Assembly: GCF_027988105.1 (NCBI RefSeq)
Contig: NZ_JAQJZJ010000004.1
Span: 372,001 to 436,000 of the forward strand
Source: Pseudomonas aestuarii
GTDB taxonomy: Bacteria; Pseudomonadota; Gammaproteobacteria; Pseudomonadales; Pseudomonadaceae
Direction: 5' to 3'
DNA length: 64,000 nt
Part shown: positions 46,762 through 56,757 of the stretch, in pieces
Numbering within the stretch: position 1 is the first letter of the stretch
How the letters are laid out: every line of letters begins with the position of its first letter
Program-made: the position numbers and the translations under genes
The notes under the pieces: generated by a model
Told to the model about the DNA's origin: nothing
Database searches by the model: none
The model's input: only the letters and a program-made list of their open reading frames with translations

Positions 46762-47355
46762 ATGCGCAAACCGGCTCTGCTTCGCTGTTCGCTGTTGTTC
46801 GGTTTGCTGCTGCCGATGGTCGCGGGTGCCACCGAGTTGTATCGCTATACCGATGATCAGGGCGTTACCGTGCTCGGTCGTCAGGGCGTGCCGCCGGAGT
46901 TCATCGGCAAGGGCTATGAGGTGCTCAATGATCAGGGGCGGGTGATCAAGGTCATCCCGCCGGCCCCGAGCGCCGAGGAAATGCAGCGTTTGCTGGCCGA
47001 CAAGGCCCGCGCCAAATCCGATGCCCAGCTGCTGCGCCTGTACAGCACGCCCGAGGACATCGACCGTGCTCGCGATCGCAAGCTGGCCGAGCTGGACGGC
47101 TTGATCGGCGTCGCACGCAGCAATTTGCAGTCGGCGCGTCTGCAGCAGGACAACTTGCAGAGCCAGGCGGCGGAGCATGAGCGTGCCGGGCGTAAAGTGC
47201 CGGAGCAGCTGCTGGTGCAGATCGGCAACCAGAAAGATGAACAGCTGCGTCAGTACAAGGAAATTGCCCGCTACCTGGACGCACGCAAACAGGCGCAGGC
47301 CAGCTTCGCGGCCGATAGCCAGCGTCTCGGCGAGCTGCTGGGCCAGCAACGCTAG
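46762..47355 (+). CDS. DUF4124-domain exported protein with coiled coil
   Basis: Predicted 197-aa exported protein. A signal peptide (MRKPALLRCSLLFGLLLPMVAG) leads into a DUF4124-like segment (TELYRYTDDQGVTVLGRQGVPPE) and then a long helical, charged region (about 70-195, many Glu/Gln/Arg/Leu) that is likely a coiled coil. The family's role is unknown; DUF4124 is common on envelope proteins. It lies 25 bases after pyrE. Confidence 0.8.
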   Translation: MRKPALLRCSLLFGLLLPMVAGATELYRYTDDQGVTVLGRQGVPPEFIGKGYEVLNDQGRVIKVIPPAPSAEEMQRLLADKARAKSDAQLLRLYSTPEDIDRARDRKLAELDGLIGVARSNLQSARLQQDNLQSQAAEHERAGRKVPEQLLVQIGNQKDEQLRQYKEIARYLDARKQAQASFAADSQRLGELLGQQR

Positions 47356-47387
47356 CTGACGCTCACGCCTCAATCGGCCTGCAGCTG

Positions 47388-47834
47388 TTAATCCTGAGGA
47401 GCGCAGTGTTCATAGCCGCGCACTTTGTCGCGCAACCACTGCGGTAGGGCCCGACTGCTACGGCTGCTGGCGTCGGCGTGCACGTAGATCACTTCACCTG
47501 CAGTCAGCGCTTCGTCGTCGCGCCAGATGCCCAGGGTGAAACTCAGGCTGGAGCGCCCCAGGCGGCCCACGCGCACGCCAATCTCCAGCAGATCGTCGAA
47601 GCGTGCTGGCGCCAGATACTCGAGTACCGTCTTGATCGCGAAGAAGTCGCTGCCGTCGCGGCTCAGGTCGGCCGGGTAGGCGATGCCCAGGGTGCGAAAG
47701 TATTCATTGATGGCGACATCGGCGTAGGTCAGATAGTGGCCGTTGAACACGATGCTTTGGGGGTCGACTTCGGCCCAGCGCACCCGTAGCGGGTGGAAGA
47801 AGCGGAAGCTGTCACGGCGCGGCGCGGCAGTCAT
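47388..47834 (-). CDS. 4HBT-family acyl-CoA thioesterase
   Basis: Hot-dog thioesterase of 148 aa. The hallmark HPLRVRWAEVDPQSIVFNG carries the catalytic Asp (VDP) of the 4-hydroxybenzoyl-CoA thioesterase/YbgC-like family. GQ-type acyl contacts are less clear, so the substrate is unknown. The start at 47834 (MTAAPRRDSFRF) excludes a low-complexity upstream extension. The gene converges with the DUF4124 protein gene. Confidence 0.82.
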   Translation of the reverse strand: MTAAPRRDSFRFFHPLRVRWAEVDPQSIVFNGHYLTYADVAINEYFRTLGIAYPADLSRDGSDFFAIKTVLEYLAPARFDDLLEIGVRVGRLGRSSLSFTLGIWRDDEALTAGEVIYVHADASSRSSRALPQWLRDKVRGYEHCAPQD

Positions 47835-47981
47835 GGCGAGACTTCGCTCTGTTGTTGAGGTCGGTGGAGCTGCGCTGTGCAGCCGCAGCATAGCAAGTGA
47901 CTGGCGGGCTTGTTCAAGGCGCTGCACCAGTCAACCGGTGCAACTCGCTGTTATGGGACGGGCGGCTTATGCAAGGGGCAA

Positions 47982-48012
47982 ATCAGCCCGAGGCTGTCGG
48001 GCTGATCTGCGG
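47982..48012 (-). terminator. Terminator after argB
   Basis: On the minus strand ATCAGCCCGA-CAGCC-TCGGGCTGAT forms a perfect 10-bp stem directly past the argB stop, followed by TTGCCCC. The weak T-run lowers certainty. Confidence 0.65.
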
Positions 48013-48022
48013 CTAGTCGGTT

Positions 48023-48952
<930 letters not shown>

Positions 48953-51520
48953 TCAAAACGGCAAAGTGATATCGGGTGCGGCGCTGTACAGTTGCGCGCG
49001 GAATACTTCCTTGATGCGTTCGAGCTCTTCCTCGGTATCGGCCTCGAAGCGCAGCACCAGCATCGGCGTGGTGTTGGAGGCACGTACCAGGCCCCAGCCC
49101 TTAGGGTAGTCGACGCGCACGCCGTCCAGGGTGGTGAGGTTGGCCTCGCCCCAGTGGCCGTCGCGCTGCAGGCTGTCGATGATGCTGAATTTGCTCTGCT
49201 CGGTAACCAGGATATTGATTTCCGGGGTGGCAATATCGCAGGGGAAGGAGGCGAACACCTGTTCGGCATCGCGCTTGTCCTGGCTGAGGATCTCCAGCAG
49301 GCGGGCGGCGCTGTAGATGCCGTCATCGAAGCCGAACCAGCGCTCCTTGAAGAATATATGGCCGCTCATTTCGCCGGCCAGCAGGGCGCCGGTTTCCTTC
49401 ATTTTCTTCTTGATCAGCGAGTGGCCGGTTTTCCACATCACCGGCCGCCCGCCGTAGCCGCTGATCAGCGGGGTCAGGCGGCGGGTGCACTTGACGTCGA
49501 AGATGATGTCGGCGCCGGGATTGCGCGACACCACGTCCTTGGCGAACAGCATCAGCAGGCGATCTGGGTAGATGATGGTGCCTTTGTTGGTCACCACGCC
49601 GACCCGGTCGCCGTCACCGTCGAACGCCAGGCCGAGGTCGGCCTGCTCTTCCTTGACCTTGGCGATCAGGTCGACCAGGTTTTCCGGCTTGCCCGGATCC
49701 GGGTGGTGGTTGGGGAAGCTGCCGTCAACATCGCAGAACAGCGGGATCACGGTGCAGCCCAGGGCTTCGATCAGCTGCGGGGCGATTACCCCGGCGGCGC
49801 CGTTGCCGCAGTCGACCACCACCTTCATCGGTTTGGCCGTGGCGATATCGTCACGGATTTGGTTGAAATAGCGCTCCAGCACATCGACCTGCTCGACCGT
49901 GCCGACGCCGCTGACCAGATCGTTGGTATCGATGCGGGTCTTGAGGGCCTGAATCTGTTCATTGGCCAGGGTATCGCCGGCGATGACCACCTTGAAGCCG
50001 TTGTAATCCGGTGGATTGTGGCTGCCGGTGAGCATCACTGCGGATTTGCCCGCAAGGATGTGCCCAGCGTAGTAGACCACCGGAGTTGGCACCATGCCGA
50101 CATCGCTGACGTTGCAGCCACAGTCGAGCAGGCCCTGAATCAGTTGCTGGACCAGCTCCGGGCCTGACAGGCGGCCGTCGCGGCCCACCGCAATATTCGG
50201 TTCGCCCTGCGCCAGGCTCTGCGAGCCGATCGCGCGGCCGATCCAGTAGGCGGTATGCGCGGTCAGGCTGCTGCCGACCACGCCGCGAATATCGTAGGCG
50301 CGAAAGATGTCGGCGGGCACTTGGGGTGGTGAATTGTGCGAATTCATGCCGGAGGGTTGCTCCAGTCCCAGGAGATCCTGGTCTTCGTCGAGAATGTCGA
50401 TATCGAGGATATCGGTGTCTTGAAACAGCGGATCGATCAGTCCGGCCGGCTGGCTGGGTTCCGCTGCGGGCGAGGCGCTGCCGGCGCTGTGATGGTTTTC
50501 CACAGATTTGCCGGTTTGGCGCGACAGGCGAGCCAGGGTCTGTACCAGATTGTCGAGCGCTGGCAGGCTCGGGCTGAAAGCTTTGACGGCCTTGCCGGCG
50601 GAGAGTTCTTTAATCAGCTTCTCAAGCTGCAGCGCATCTTTGTGCAGGCGACGTTGCTGGCCGCGATACACCAGGTAGAGGCCAAGCAGGGCGCCGGCCA
50701 GTGCCAACAGAGTCGCCAGGCCAGGCACTGTGGCTGAGAAGGCCGAAGCGCTCAGGCTCGGCCCTGGCGTGAAGCTCAGCTGCCAGTTCGGATTGCCGCT
50801 ATCGAGGTGTTGCATCTCGCCCTGAGCTTGGCCGCGTTGGGTCAGCAGTTGGCCGGTGGTGTTGCCGAATTGCTGAATCAGTTGCAGTTGGCCGACGCCT
50901 GCCGGTAGCGGCGGCAAATTGGCCAGCAGGCGGTTCAACTCGACGGCCAGCAGCAGGGTGCCCTGTGCCGGTTGATCTTCATTCTGGCGCAGTGGCGCTG
51001 CGCTGTAGACCAGCCAGCGCTGGCCGATCTTGTAGGCCTCGGCCGCAGGCGTCTGGCCGTTTTCCACGCGGCGCAGCATGTCCAGCGCGGCAAAGTTCAT
51101 CGGGGCTTCCCGGCCCATGTCCTGCACGGCTTCGCCGCGCGCATTGAGGTGCGCATCGATCACGCCATCCCAGTAGCGCAGATTGCGTTCGGCCGCCCGC
51201 ACCTGCTGGCTGTCCTTGCTTTGCAGCGCTTGTAACAGTTCGGGATTGCGCGCCGCGGCGCTGGTGTCGGCGGTCAGCTGGCGCAATGCCTGTTGCAACG
51301 TCGCGGCCTGCGCGCCTCCCCAGGCCTGGACAAGTTGCTGCTGTTGCTGTTGCTGCAGGCTGTTGAACAGGCCGAACCAGAGTAGCGCGGCAGCTAGAGT
51401 CACGCCGCCGATAACGGCCGGCAGGCCCGGGAGCAGGGCGTTTGCGGCCTGTTTGCCAGTGCCTGGCGGCTGCCCAGCCGAGCTACTGGCGTCCTTGGCG
51501 GTGCGCTTGAAGCGTTTCAT
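48953..51520 (-). CDS. algC: AlgC phosphomannomutase/phosphoglucomutase, long membrane-anchored form
   Basis: Open frame of 855 aa. The C-terminal 464 residues (from the ATG at 50347) are the classical AlgC enzyme making mannose-1-P and glucose-1-P for alginate, LPS and rhamnolipid. The phospho-serine loop MLTGSHNPP, the magnesium loop FDGDGDRVG, the sugar loop GEMSGH and RASNTTPM are intact. The upstream 391 residues have helices at about 35-52 and 270-290, a roughly 200-residue probably periplasmic region, and a linker containing the acidic stretch DTDILDIDILDEDQDLLG. The frame is continuous, so both a long anchored and a short soluble form are possible. The ATG at 50347 has only a distant GGAG. 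Confidence 0.9.
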   Translation of the reverse strand: MKRFKRTAKDASSSAGQPPGTGKQAANALLPGLPAVIGGVTLAAALLWFGLFNSLQQQQQQQLVQAWGGAQAATLQQALRQLTADTSAAARNPELLQALQSKDSQQVRAAERNLRYWDGVIDAHLNARGEAVQDMGREAPMNFAALDMLRRVENGQTPAAEAYKIGQRWLVYSAAPLRQNEDQPAQGTLLLAVELNRLLANLPPLPAGVGQLQLIQQFGNTTGQLLTQRGQAQGEMQHLDSGNPNWQLSFTPGPSLSASAFSATVPGLATLLALAGALLGLYLVYRGQQRRLHKDALQLEKLIKELSAGKAVKAFSPSLPALDNLVQTLARLSRQTGKSVENHHSAGSASPAAEPSQPAGLIDPLFQDTDILDIDILDEDQDLLGLEQPSGMNSHNSPPQVPADIFRAYDIRGVVGSSLTAHTAYWIGRAIGSQSLAQGEPNIAVGRDGRLSGPELVQQLIQGLLDCGCNVSDVGMVPTPVVYYAGHILAGKSAVMLTGSHNPPDYNGFKVVIAGDTLANEQIQALKTRIDTNDLVSGVGTVEQVDVLERYFNQIRDDIATAKPMKVVVDCGNGAAGVIAPQLIEALGCTVIPLFCDVDGSFPNHHPDPGKPENLVDLIAKVKEEQADLGLAFDGDGDRVGVVTNKGTIIYPDRLLMLFAKDVVSRNPGADIIFDVKCTRRLTPLISGYGGRPVMWKTGHSLIKKKMKETGALLAGEMSGHIFFKERWFGFDDGIYSAARLLEILSQDKRDAEQVFASFPCDIATPEINILVTEQSKFSIIDSLQRDGHWGEANLTTLDGVRVDYPKGWGLVRASNTTPMLVLRFEADTEEELERIKEVFRAQLYSAAPDITLPF

Positions 51521-51561
51521 CGAACGTCTCCTTGGCGGTTCATCCTGAAAGGGGTTGTCAT

Positions 51562-52017
51562 TCAGTGACTGCCGGAATGGCCAAAGCCACCGCTGCCGCG
51601 CTGGCTCTGATCAAACTCATCGACCAGCTCGAAGTGTGCCTGCACCACCGGCACCAGGATCAGCTGGGCGATGCGCTCGCCGATGGCCATGCTGAACGCG
51701 CTTTGCCCGCGGTTCCAGCAGGACACCATCAGCTCGCCTTGGTAGTCGGAGTCGATCAGGCCGACCAGATTGCCCAGGACGATGCCGTGCTTATGGCCAA
51801 GGCCCGAGCGCGGCAGGATCAGCGCCGCCAGGCCGGGGTCGCCGATATAGATCGACAGGCCAGTAGGAATCAGCACGGTTTGCCCGGGCTCCAGGATCAG
51901 CTCCTGCTTGAGCATGGCGCGCAGGTCGAGGCCGGCGGAGCCGGGCGTGGCGTACTGCGGCAAGGGAAATTCACTGCCCAGGCGCGGGTCGAGGATTTTG
52001 GCTTGTAAAGCGTGCAT
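51562..52017 (-). CDS. dut: Deoxyuridine triphosphatase
   Basis: Trimeric dUTPase (151 aa) that removes dUTP and supplies dUMP for thymidylate. Motifs: GSAGLDLRA (motif 1), [10 protein letters not shown] (motif 2), [11 protein letters not shown] (motif 3, catalytic Asp), and C-terminal [10 protein letters not shown] (motif 5). It sits between coaBC and algC and is only 30 bases after coaBC, so all three probably share transcripts. Confidence 0.97.
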   Translation of the reverse strand: MHALQAKILDPRLGSEFPLPQYATPGSAGLDLRAMLKQELILEPGQTVLIPTGLSIYIGDPGLAALILPRSGLGHKHGIVLGNLVGLIDSDYQGELMVSCWNRGQSAFSMAIGERIAQLILVPVVQAHFELVDEFDQSQRGSGGFGHSGSH

Positions 52018-52047
52018 GTCAGGCTCTGCGGTCGGTGAATGAGTGCA

Positions 52048-53256
52048 TCAGGCGCGGTGCAAGCGGTCGGCGATAAAGTCCACCAGTTGGCGGGCGATCT
52101 TGCCTTTGCTGGTTTGCGCGAAGCTGCTTTGCTGGAGGTCGCGATCGATGATGGTGATGGCGTTTTCCTCGCTGTTGAAGCCGATGCTTGGGTTGGCCAC
52201 GTCGTTGGCGACGATCAGGTCGAGGTTCTTGTCCTGCAGCTTGCGCGAGGCATAGCCCAGCAGGTTCTCGGTTTCGGCCGCGAAGCCGACGCTGAAGGGG
52301 CGGTCGACGCGTCCCGCCAGGGTGGCGAGGATATCCGGGTTGCGCACCATTTGCAGGAGCAAACCGTCGCCGCTGGTAGGGTCTTTCTTCAATTTGTGCT
52401 GGGCGACCACTTCCGGGCGGTAGTCGGCGACGGCGGCCGCGGCGATCAGCAGATCGCAGGGCATGGCGGCTTCGCAGGCGGCGAGCATGTCGCGGGCGCT
52501 GACCACGTCGATGCGGCTGACCCGGTCCGGGGTCGGCAGGTGCACCGGGCCGCTGATCAGGGTGACTCGGGCACCGGCTTCGGCGGCGGCCTCGGCGAGG
52601 GCGAAACCCATCTTGCCGGAGCTGTGATTGGTGATGTAACGCACCGGGTCGATGTTTTCCTGGGTCGGCCCCGCGGTGATCAGCACGTGCTTGCCGGTCA
52701 GTGCCTGGTTCTGGAAGCAGTCGGCGGCGCATTGCACCAGATCATCGGCTTCGAGCATGCGGCCAAGGCCGACGTCGCCGCAGGCCTGGCTACCTGCCGC
52801 CGGGCCAAACAGGCGCAAGCCGCGCTCGCGGAGCTGCTGCGCGTTGGTCTGGGTGGCCGGGTCGCGCCACATCGCCTGATTCATCGCCGGCGCCAGGGCT
52901 ACCGGGGCGTCGGTGGCCAGCACCAGGGTGGTCAGCAGGTCGTCGGCGACACCCTGGGCCAGGCGCGCCATCAGGTCGGCGGTGGCCGGGGCGATCAGTA
53001 CCAGGTCGGCCCAGCGCGCCAGTTCGATATGGCCCATGGCGGCTTCGGCGGCGGGATCGAGCAGATCCAGGTGGACCGGGTGGCCGGACAGGGCTTGCAA
53101 GGTCAAGGGCGTGATGAATTCGCGACCGCCGCGGGTCATGACCACATGCACCTCGGCGCCCTGATCACGCAGGCGGCGAACCAGCTCTGCGCTCTTGTAG
53201 GCGGCAATGCCGCCACCCACGCCGAGAACGATGCGTTTTCGATATAGCCGCTGCAT
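52048..53256 (-). CDS. coaBC: Bifunctional CoaBC (phosphopantothenoylcysteine synthase/decarboxylase)
   Basis: Coenzyme A biosynthesis enzyme (402 aa) performing cysteine ligation and decarboxylation. The N-terminal CoaC flavoprotein part contains GVGGGIAAYK, LAPAMNQAMW and the active Cys in GSQACGDVGLGRM. The C-terminal CoaB part begins near VLITAGPTQENIDPVRYITN and has the NHSSGKMG loop. The dut gene follows 30 bases downstream. It is divergent from radC. Confidence 0.96.
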   Translation of the reverse strand: MQRLYRKRIVLGVGGGIAAYKSAELVRRLRDQGAEVHVVMTRGGREFITPLTLQALSGHPVHLDLLDPAAEAAMGHIELARWADLVLIAPATADLMARLAQGVADDLLTTLVLATDAPVALAPAMNQAMWRDPATQTNAQQLRERGLRLFGPAAGSQACGDVGLGRMLEADDLVQCAADCFQNQALTGKHVLITAGPTQENIDPVRYITNHSSGKMGFALAEAAAEAGARVTLISGPVHLPTPDRVSRIDVVSARDMLAACEAAMPCDLLIAAAAVADYRPEVVAQHKLKKDPTSGDGLLLQMVRNPDILATLAGRVDRPFSVGFAAETENLLGYASRKLQDKNLDLIVANDVANPSIGFNSEENAITIIDRDLQQSSFAQTSKGKIARQLVDFIADRLHRA

Positions 53257-53496
53257 AGGCCTGCCTTGTATGGGGTGGATGTACGCCGCGACGGTGACGC
53301 CTGCCAGGCAGACCGTTGGGCTTTTGCAGTAGGACAGAGTCCCAAGTCCGACCGACCGCCAAGCCGGTCGCCGTCCAAAAAGATGGGCTAAGATAGCACA
53401 GCAGCCGCAGCGGAAAAGCGGCGCTGGGAGCTTGCCAGATCAAGGCCGCAGGGCCGTTTCAGGGCTGGCAGGCTCAGGGCTCGACAGGGAGGTGCT

Positions 53497-54171
53497 ATGA
53501 GCATTCGTGATTGGCCTGCGGCGGAACGCCCGCGGGAGAAACTTCTGGCCCAGGGGGCCGCTACCCTCACCGACGCCGAATTGCTGGCGATCTTCCTGCG
53601 TACCGGGGTGGCCGGGCAGAGCGCGGTGGACCTGGCGCGCCATCTGCTTGGCGATTTCGGCGGGCTGCGCGCGTTGCTGCAGGCGGATTTACCGTCTTTC
53701 AGCCAGCGTCTGGGGCTCGGTCCGGCCAAGTTCGCCCAGTTGCAGGCGGTGCTGGAGATGGCCCGCCGGCACCTGGCCGAGCAGTTGCGACGTGATTCGG
53801 CGCTGGAGAGTCCGCAGGCGGTGCGCGACTACCTCAAGGCCCTGCTGCGGCATGAGCCGCACGAGGTATTCGGTTGCCTGTTTCTCGATGCCAAGCATCG
53901 GGTGCTGGCCTTCGAGGCGCTCTTCCACGGCTCCATCGACAGCGCCAGTGTCTATCCCCGCCAGGTGGTCAAGCGTGCGCTGGCGCATAACGCCGCGGCG
54001 CTGATCCTGACCCATAACCATCCCTCTGGCGTGGCCGAGCCGAGTCAGGCGGACCGGGTGCTGACCAGGCGCCTGAAGGACGCGCTGGAGCTGGTCGATG
54101 TGCGGGTGCTCGATCACTTCATCGTCGGCGACGGCGAGCCGCTGTCGATGGCCGAGTACGGCTGGTTGTAG
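53497..54171 (+). CDS. radC: RadC-family JAMM/DNA repair-associated protein
   Basis: Predicted 224-aa protein with an N-terminal helix-hairpin-helix-like region (about residues 1-100) and a JAMM metal-protease-like domain. The zinc motif is complete: HNHPSG with downstream Asp in [11 protein letters not shown], plus the Glu in the domain. Despite the name, a DNA repair role in the family is doubtful. It starts [17 protein letters not shown], the normal RadC start, and is convergent with the ABC binding protein gene after 24 bases. Confidence 0.94.
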   Translation: MSIRDWPAAERPREKLLAQGAATLTDAELLAIFLRTGVAGQSAVDLARHLLGDFGGLRALLQADLPSFSQRLGLGPAKFAQLQAVLEMARRHLAEQLRRDSALESPQAVRDYLKALLRHEPHEVFGCLFLDAKHRVLAFEALFHGSIDSASVYPRQVVKRALAHNAAALILTHNHPSGVAEPSQADRVLTRRLKDALELVDVRVLDHFIVGDGEPLSMAEYGWL

Positions 54172-54195
54172 CGGGGGGCTCCATCATGGTGGCTG

Positions 54196-55785
54196 TCAGG
54201 GCACCAGGCGCACCTTGGAAAAATCCTGGCGGCCGAAGGGGCTGACCTGATAACCCTCGACTTCCTTGCGGACCAGGGCATAGGCAGTCGGGTGGGCCAG
54301 GGGCAGCCACAGCGCCTGCTGCTGGATGATCCGCTGCGCCTCCTTATAGAGCTGGCTGCGCTGCGCCTGGTCGCTGGTGGTTTTGCCCGCGGCGATCAAC
54401 TTGTCCAGGTGCGGGTCGCAGTAGCGGGCGAAGTTCAGTCCCGACTCGAGCGAGGCGCAGGCGAACTGCGGGGTGAGGAAGTTGTCCGGGTCGCCATTGT
54501 CGCCGGCCCAGCCCATGAACAGCAGGTCGTGTTCGCCGGCCTTGGCGCGGCGGATCAACTCGCCCCATTCGATCACGCGGATCTCGGCCTGGATGCCGAC
54601 CTTGGCCAGGTCGGCCTGCAACATCTGCGCGCCCTGACTCGGGTTGGGGTTGAGCAGGCTGCCGCTGGGGCGGGTCCAGATGGTGGTCTTGAAGCCGTCG
54701 GGCAGGTCTGCCTCGGCCAGCAGGGCGCGGGCTTTGTCCGGGTCATGGGCATAACCGGGCAACTCTGCGGCATAGCTCCAGGTGTTGGGCGGATAGGGGC
54801 CGTTGGCCGCCTCGGCGCTGTTCTCGAACACCGCTTGCAAGTAGCTGCTCTTGTCGAAGGCCAGGTTGATCGCCTGGCGCACGGCGGTTTTATCCAGGGG
54901 TGGGTGCTGGCTGTTGATGCCGACGAAGGCGGTCATGAAGGCGGCGGTGTGCACGCTCTTCAGTTCAGCATCGGCGGCGCTGGCTTGCACGTCCTGCGGC
55001 TTGGGCGAGAGGGCGATATGGCATTCGCCACGACGCAGCTTCTGCAGGCGCACATTGGCGTCCGGGGTGATGGCGAACACCAGGCTGTCTACCGCAGGCG
55101 TGCCGGCAAAGTACTCGGGGTTGGCGACATAGCGCACCGCGGCGTCTTTCTGGAAGCGCTTGAAGACGAAGGGGCCGCTGCCGATTGGCTGGCTGTTGAG
55201 CCGCTCCGGGGTGCCGGCTGCGAGCAACTGGTCGGCGTATTCGGCGGAATAGATCGAGGCGAAGCCCATGCTGAGGGTGGCGAGGAAGGTGGCGTCGGGG
55301 CGACTCAGGGTAAAGCGCAGGCTGTGCTCGCCGAGCTTGTCGATGCTGTTGATCAGGCTGGGCAATTGCATCGACTGGGCGTGCGGGTAGCCACCAGGCG
55401 CAACCTTGTGCCAGGGGTGGGCCGGGTCGAGCATGCGCTGGAAGCTGAACAGCACGTCATCGGCGGTCAGCGGGCGGCTGGGGCTGAAGTAGTCGGTTTC
55501 GTGGAAGGCGACATCCTCGCGCAAGACAAAGCTGTAGCTCAGGCCGTCCTTGCTGACTTGCCAGCTTTGCGCCAGGCTCGGCAGCAGTTGGCCGCTGTCG
55601 GCATCGAATTCCACCAGGCGGTTCATCAAGACATCGGCCGAGGCGTTGGTGGTGGTCAGCGAGTTGTATTGCACCACGTCGAAGCCATCCGGGCTGGCTT
55701 CGGTGCACACACTGAGAGTGGTAGCCTGGACCAATAGCGGGCTCAGCAGGCCGGTCAATAGCAGCGTTGGGGTGGCGAGGCGCAT
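54196..55785 (-). CDS. Peptide/dipeptide-type ABC transporter binding protein
   Basis: Periplasmic solute-binding protein (529 aa) of the SBP_bac_5 family. A signal peptide (MRLATPTLLLTGLLSPLLVQA) leads into LSVCTEASPDGFDVVQYNS, matching the DppA/SapA group. Internal stretches HETDYFSPSRPLTADDV and IGSGPFVFKRFQKDAAVRY are typical. Dipeptides or short peptides are the likely ligands, but no permease or ATPase gene is adjacent, so it probably serves a transporter encoded elsewhere. Confidence 0.9.
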   Translation of the reverse strand: MRLATPTLLLTGLLSPLLVQATTLSVCTEASPDGFDVVQYNSLTTTNASADVLMNRLVEFDADSGQLLPSLAQSWQVSKDGLSYSFVLREDVAFHETDYFSPSRPLTADDVLFSFQRMLDPAHPWHKVAPGGYPHAQSMQLPSLINSIDKLGEHSLRFTLSRPDATFLATLSMGFASIYSAEYADQLLAAGTPERLNSQPIGSGPFVFKRFQKDAAVRYVANPEYFAGTPAVDSLVFAITPDANVRLQKLRRGECHIALSPKPQDVQASAADAELKSVHTAAFMTAFVGINSQHPPLDKTAVRQAINLAFDKSSYLQAVFENSAEAANGPYPPNTWSYAAELPGYAHDPDKARALLAEADLPDGFKTTIWTRPSGSLLNPNPSQGAQMLQADLAKVGIQAEIRVIEWGELIRRAKAGEHDLLFMGWAGDNGDPDNFLTPQFACASLESGLNFARYCDPHLDKLIAAGKTTSDQAQRSQLYKEAQRIIQQQALWLPLAHPTAYALVRKEVEGYQVSPFGRQDFSKVRLVP

Positions 55786-55970
55786 GTCAAACTCCTTGAT
55801 AATGCGGTGCGCGCCCGTCGGCGCGCCGGCAAGGGGTTTACCCTAGACCATAAAGCGCTGGCAGAACAGCGGGCTTGTCGACGAGTGGTAGGCTGCGGGT
55901 ACGGCCTGCGCCGCTGGCCTGCTAGTGGTATTTGGCGGCATGCGACAGTCTCGCTAAAGTGCGTTTATCC

Positions 55971-55999
55971 TTGTTGCGCTCTGGGCTTTCTGGTATAAA
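55971..55999 (+). promoter_or_regulatory. Sigma-70 promoter for rpmB-rpmG
   Basis: TTGTTG (55971-55976) and TATAAA (55994-55999) are separated by exactly 17 bases. Transcription would start near 56006, giving a leader of about 140 bases ahead of the ribosomal protein genes. Confidence 0.7.
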
Positions 56000-56102
56000 G
56001 CAGCGCTCTTTTGTAGGGGCCCGGTGCTTGCACTTTCAGGTGTAGCCGGTAAGACCCTCGAGAAACGCGGCGCTGAGCGCCAATGACATTCAAGTTAAGC
56101 GG

Positions 56103-56121
56103 CCAACCCATGCCGGGTTGG
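56103..56121 (+). other. Hairpin in the rpmB leader
   Basis: CCAACCC-ATGCC-GGGTTGG is a perfect 7-bp stem with a 5-base loop. It ends 25 bases before the rpmB start. Its role is unknown; a smaller hairpin GGCGCTGAGCGCC lies at 56069-56081. Confidence 0.5.
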
Positions 56122-56146
56122 GCATGTGGTTTTAGAGGGCTGAGGC

Positions 56147-56383
56147 ATGTCGAGAGTCTGTCAAGTTACCGGTAAGGGTCCGGTAACCGGGAACAACGTT
56201 TCCCACGCACACAACAAAACCCGTCGTCGTTTCCTGCCGAACCTTCAGCATCACCGCTTTTGGGTCGAGTCTGAGAACCGTTTCGTGCGTCTGCGCGTCT
56301 CTGCCAAAGGCATGCGTTGCATCGACAAGCGTGGTATTGACGTCGTTCTGTCCGAGCTGCGTGCTCGCGGCGAAAAGGTTTAA
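56147..56383 (+). CDS. rpmB: 50S ribosomal protein L28
   Basis: Large-subunit ribosomal protein (78 aa). It starts [20 protein letters not shown] and ends LRARGEKV, the standard bacterial L28. Cys5 is the only cysteine, so this is the zinc-independent type. It is followed after 10 bases by rpmG in a two-gene operon with a strong ribosome site AAGGAG between them. Confidence 0.97.
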   Translation: MSRVCQVTGKGPVTGNNVSHAHNKTRRRFLPNLQHHRFWVESENRFVRLRVSAKGMRCIDKRGIDVVLSELRARGEKV

Positions 56384-56393
56384 GGAGTAAGTC

Positions 56394-56549
56394 ATGCGCG
56401 AACTGATCCGTTTGGTGTCCAGTGCCGGTACCGGCCATTTCTACACCACCGACAAGAACAAACGCACCACCCCGGACAAGCTCGAAATTAAAAAATTCGA
56501 TCCGGTTGTACGTAAGCACGTGAACTACAAGGAAGCCAAGATCAAGTAA
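56394..56549 (+). CDS. rpmG: 50S ribosomal protein L33
   Basis: Large-subunit ribosomal protein (51 aa). It reads [20 protein letters not shown] and ends NYKEAKIK. It lacks the CxxC zinc pairs, i.e. the C-minus form. AAGGAG at about 56383 precedes its start. It is followed by a strong terminator. Confidence 0.95.
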   Translation: MRELIRLVSSAGTGHFYTTDKNKRTTPDKLEIKKFDPVVRKHVNYKEAKIK

Positions 56550-56568
56550 TTGATCCCGGCTCTTGTCG

Positions 56569-56597
56569 AAAAAGCCCGCCTCATGGCGGGCTTTTTC
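56569..56597 (+). terminator. Terminator after rpmG
   Basis: AAAAAGCCCGCC-TCAT-GGCGGGCTTTTT is a perfect 12-bp stem with a 4-base loop and T-run. Confidence 0.92.
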
Positions 56598-56703
56598 ATG
56601 GGCGCGATTTAACCCGGCAGCCGGGCTGTCTGTGGCCAAGCCGTCGAGCAAGTCAGTGGCTGTGGCATGCAGCGGTTTCTCCAGCATCGGCAATCTGCCG
56701 TGC

Positions 56704-56730
56704 AAAAAAAAGCCCGCACGAGGCGGGCTA
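56704..56730 (-). terminator. Terminator after the cupin gene
   Basis: On the minus strand TAGCCCGCC-TCGT-GCGGGCT precedes eight T residues. It ends the leftward transaminase-cupin transcript. Confidence 0.88.
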
Positions 56731-56757
56731 AAGGGTGACGCATGAATAGAGAGCCGG

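Larger units (their letters stand above)
55786..56146. other. Long 5' region of the rpmB operon
   Basis: This 361-base gap between divergent genes holds the sigma-70 promoter for rpmB-rpmG (-35 near 55971, -10 near 55994) and a leader of about 140 bases with two hairpins at 56069-56081 and 56103-56121. No gene is supportable. Confidence 0.65.

Noticed and set aside
51320..51360. Run of Gln codons (QQQQQQQ) near the start of long AlgC, considered as frameshift or repeat artefact
   Set aside because: The frame remains open and lies in a likely helical/coiled segment after a membrane helix, so it fits a real protein.
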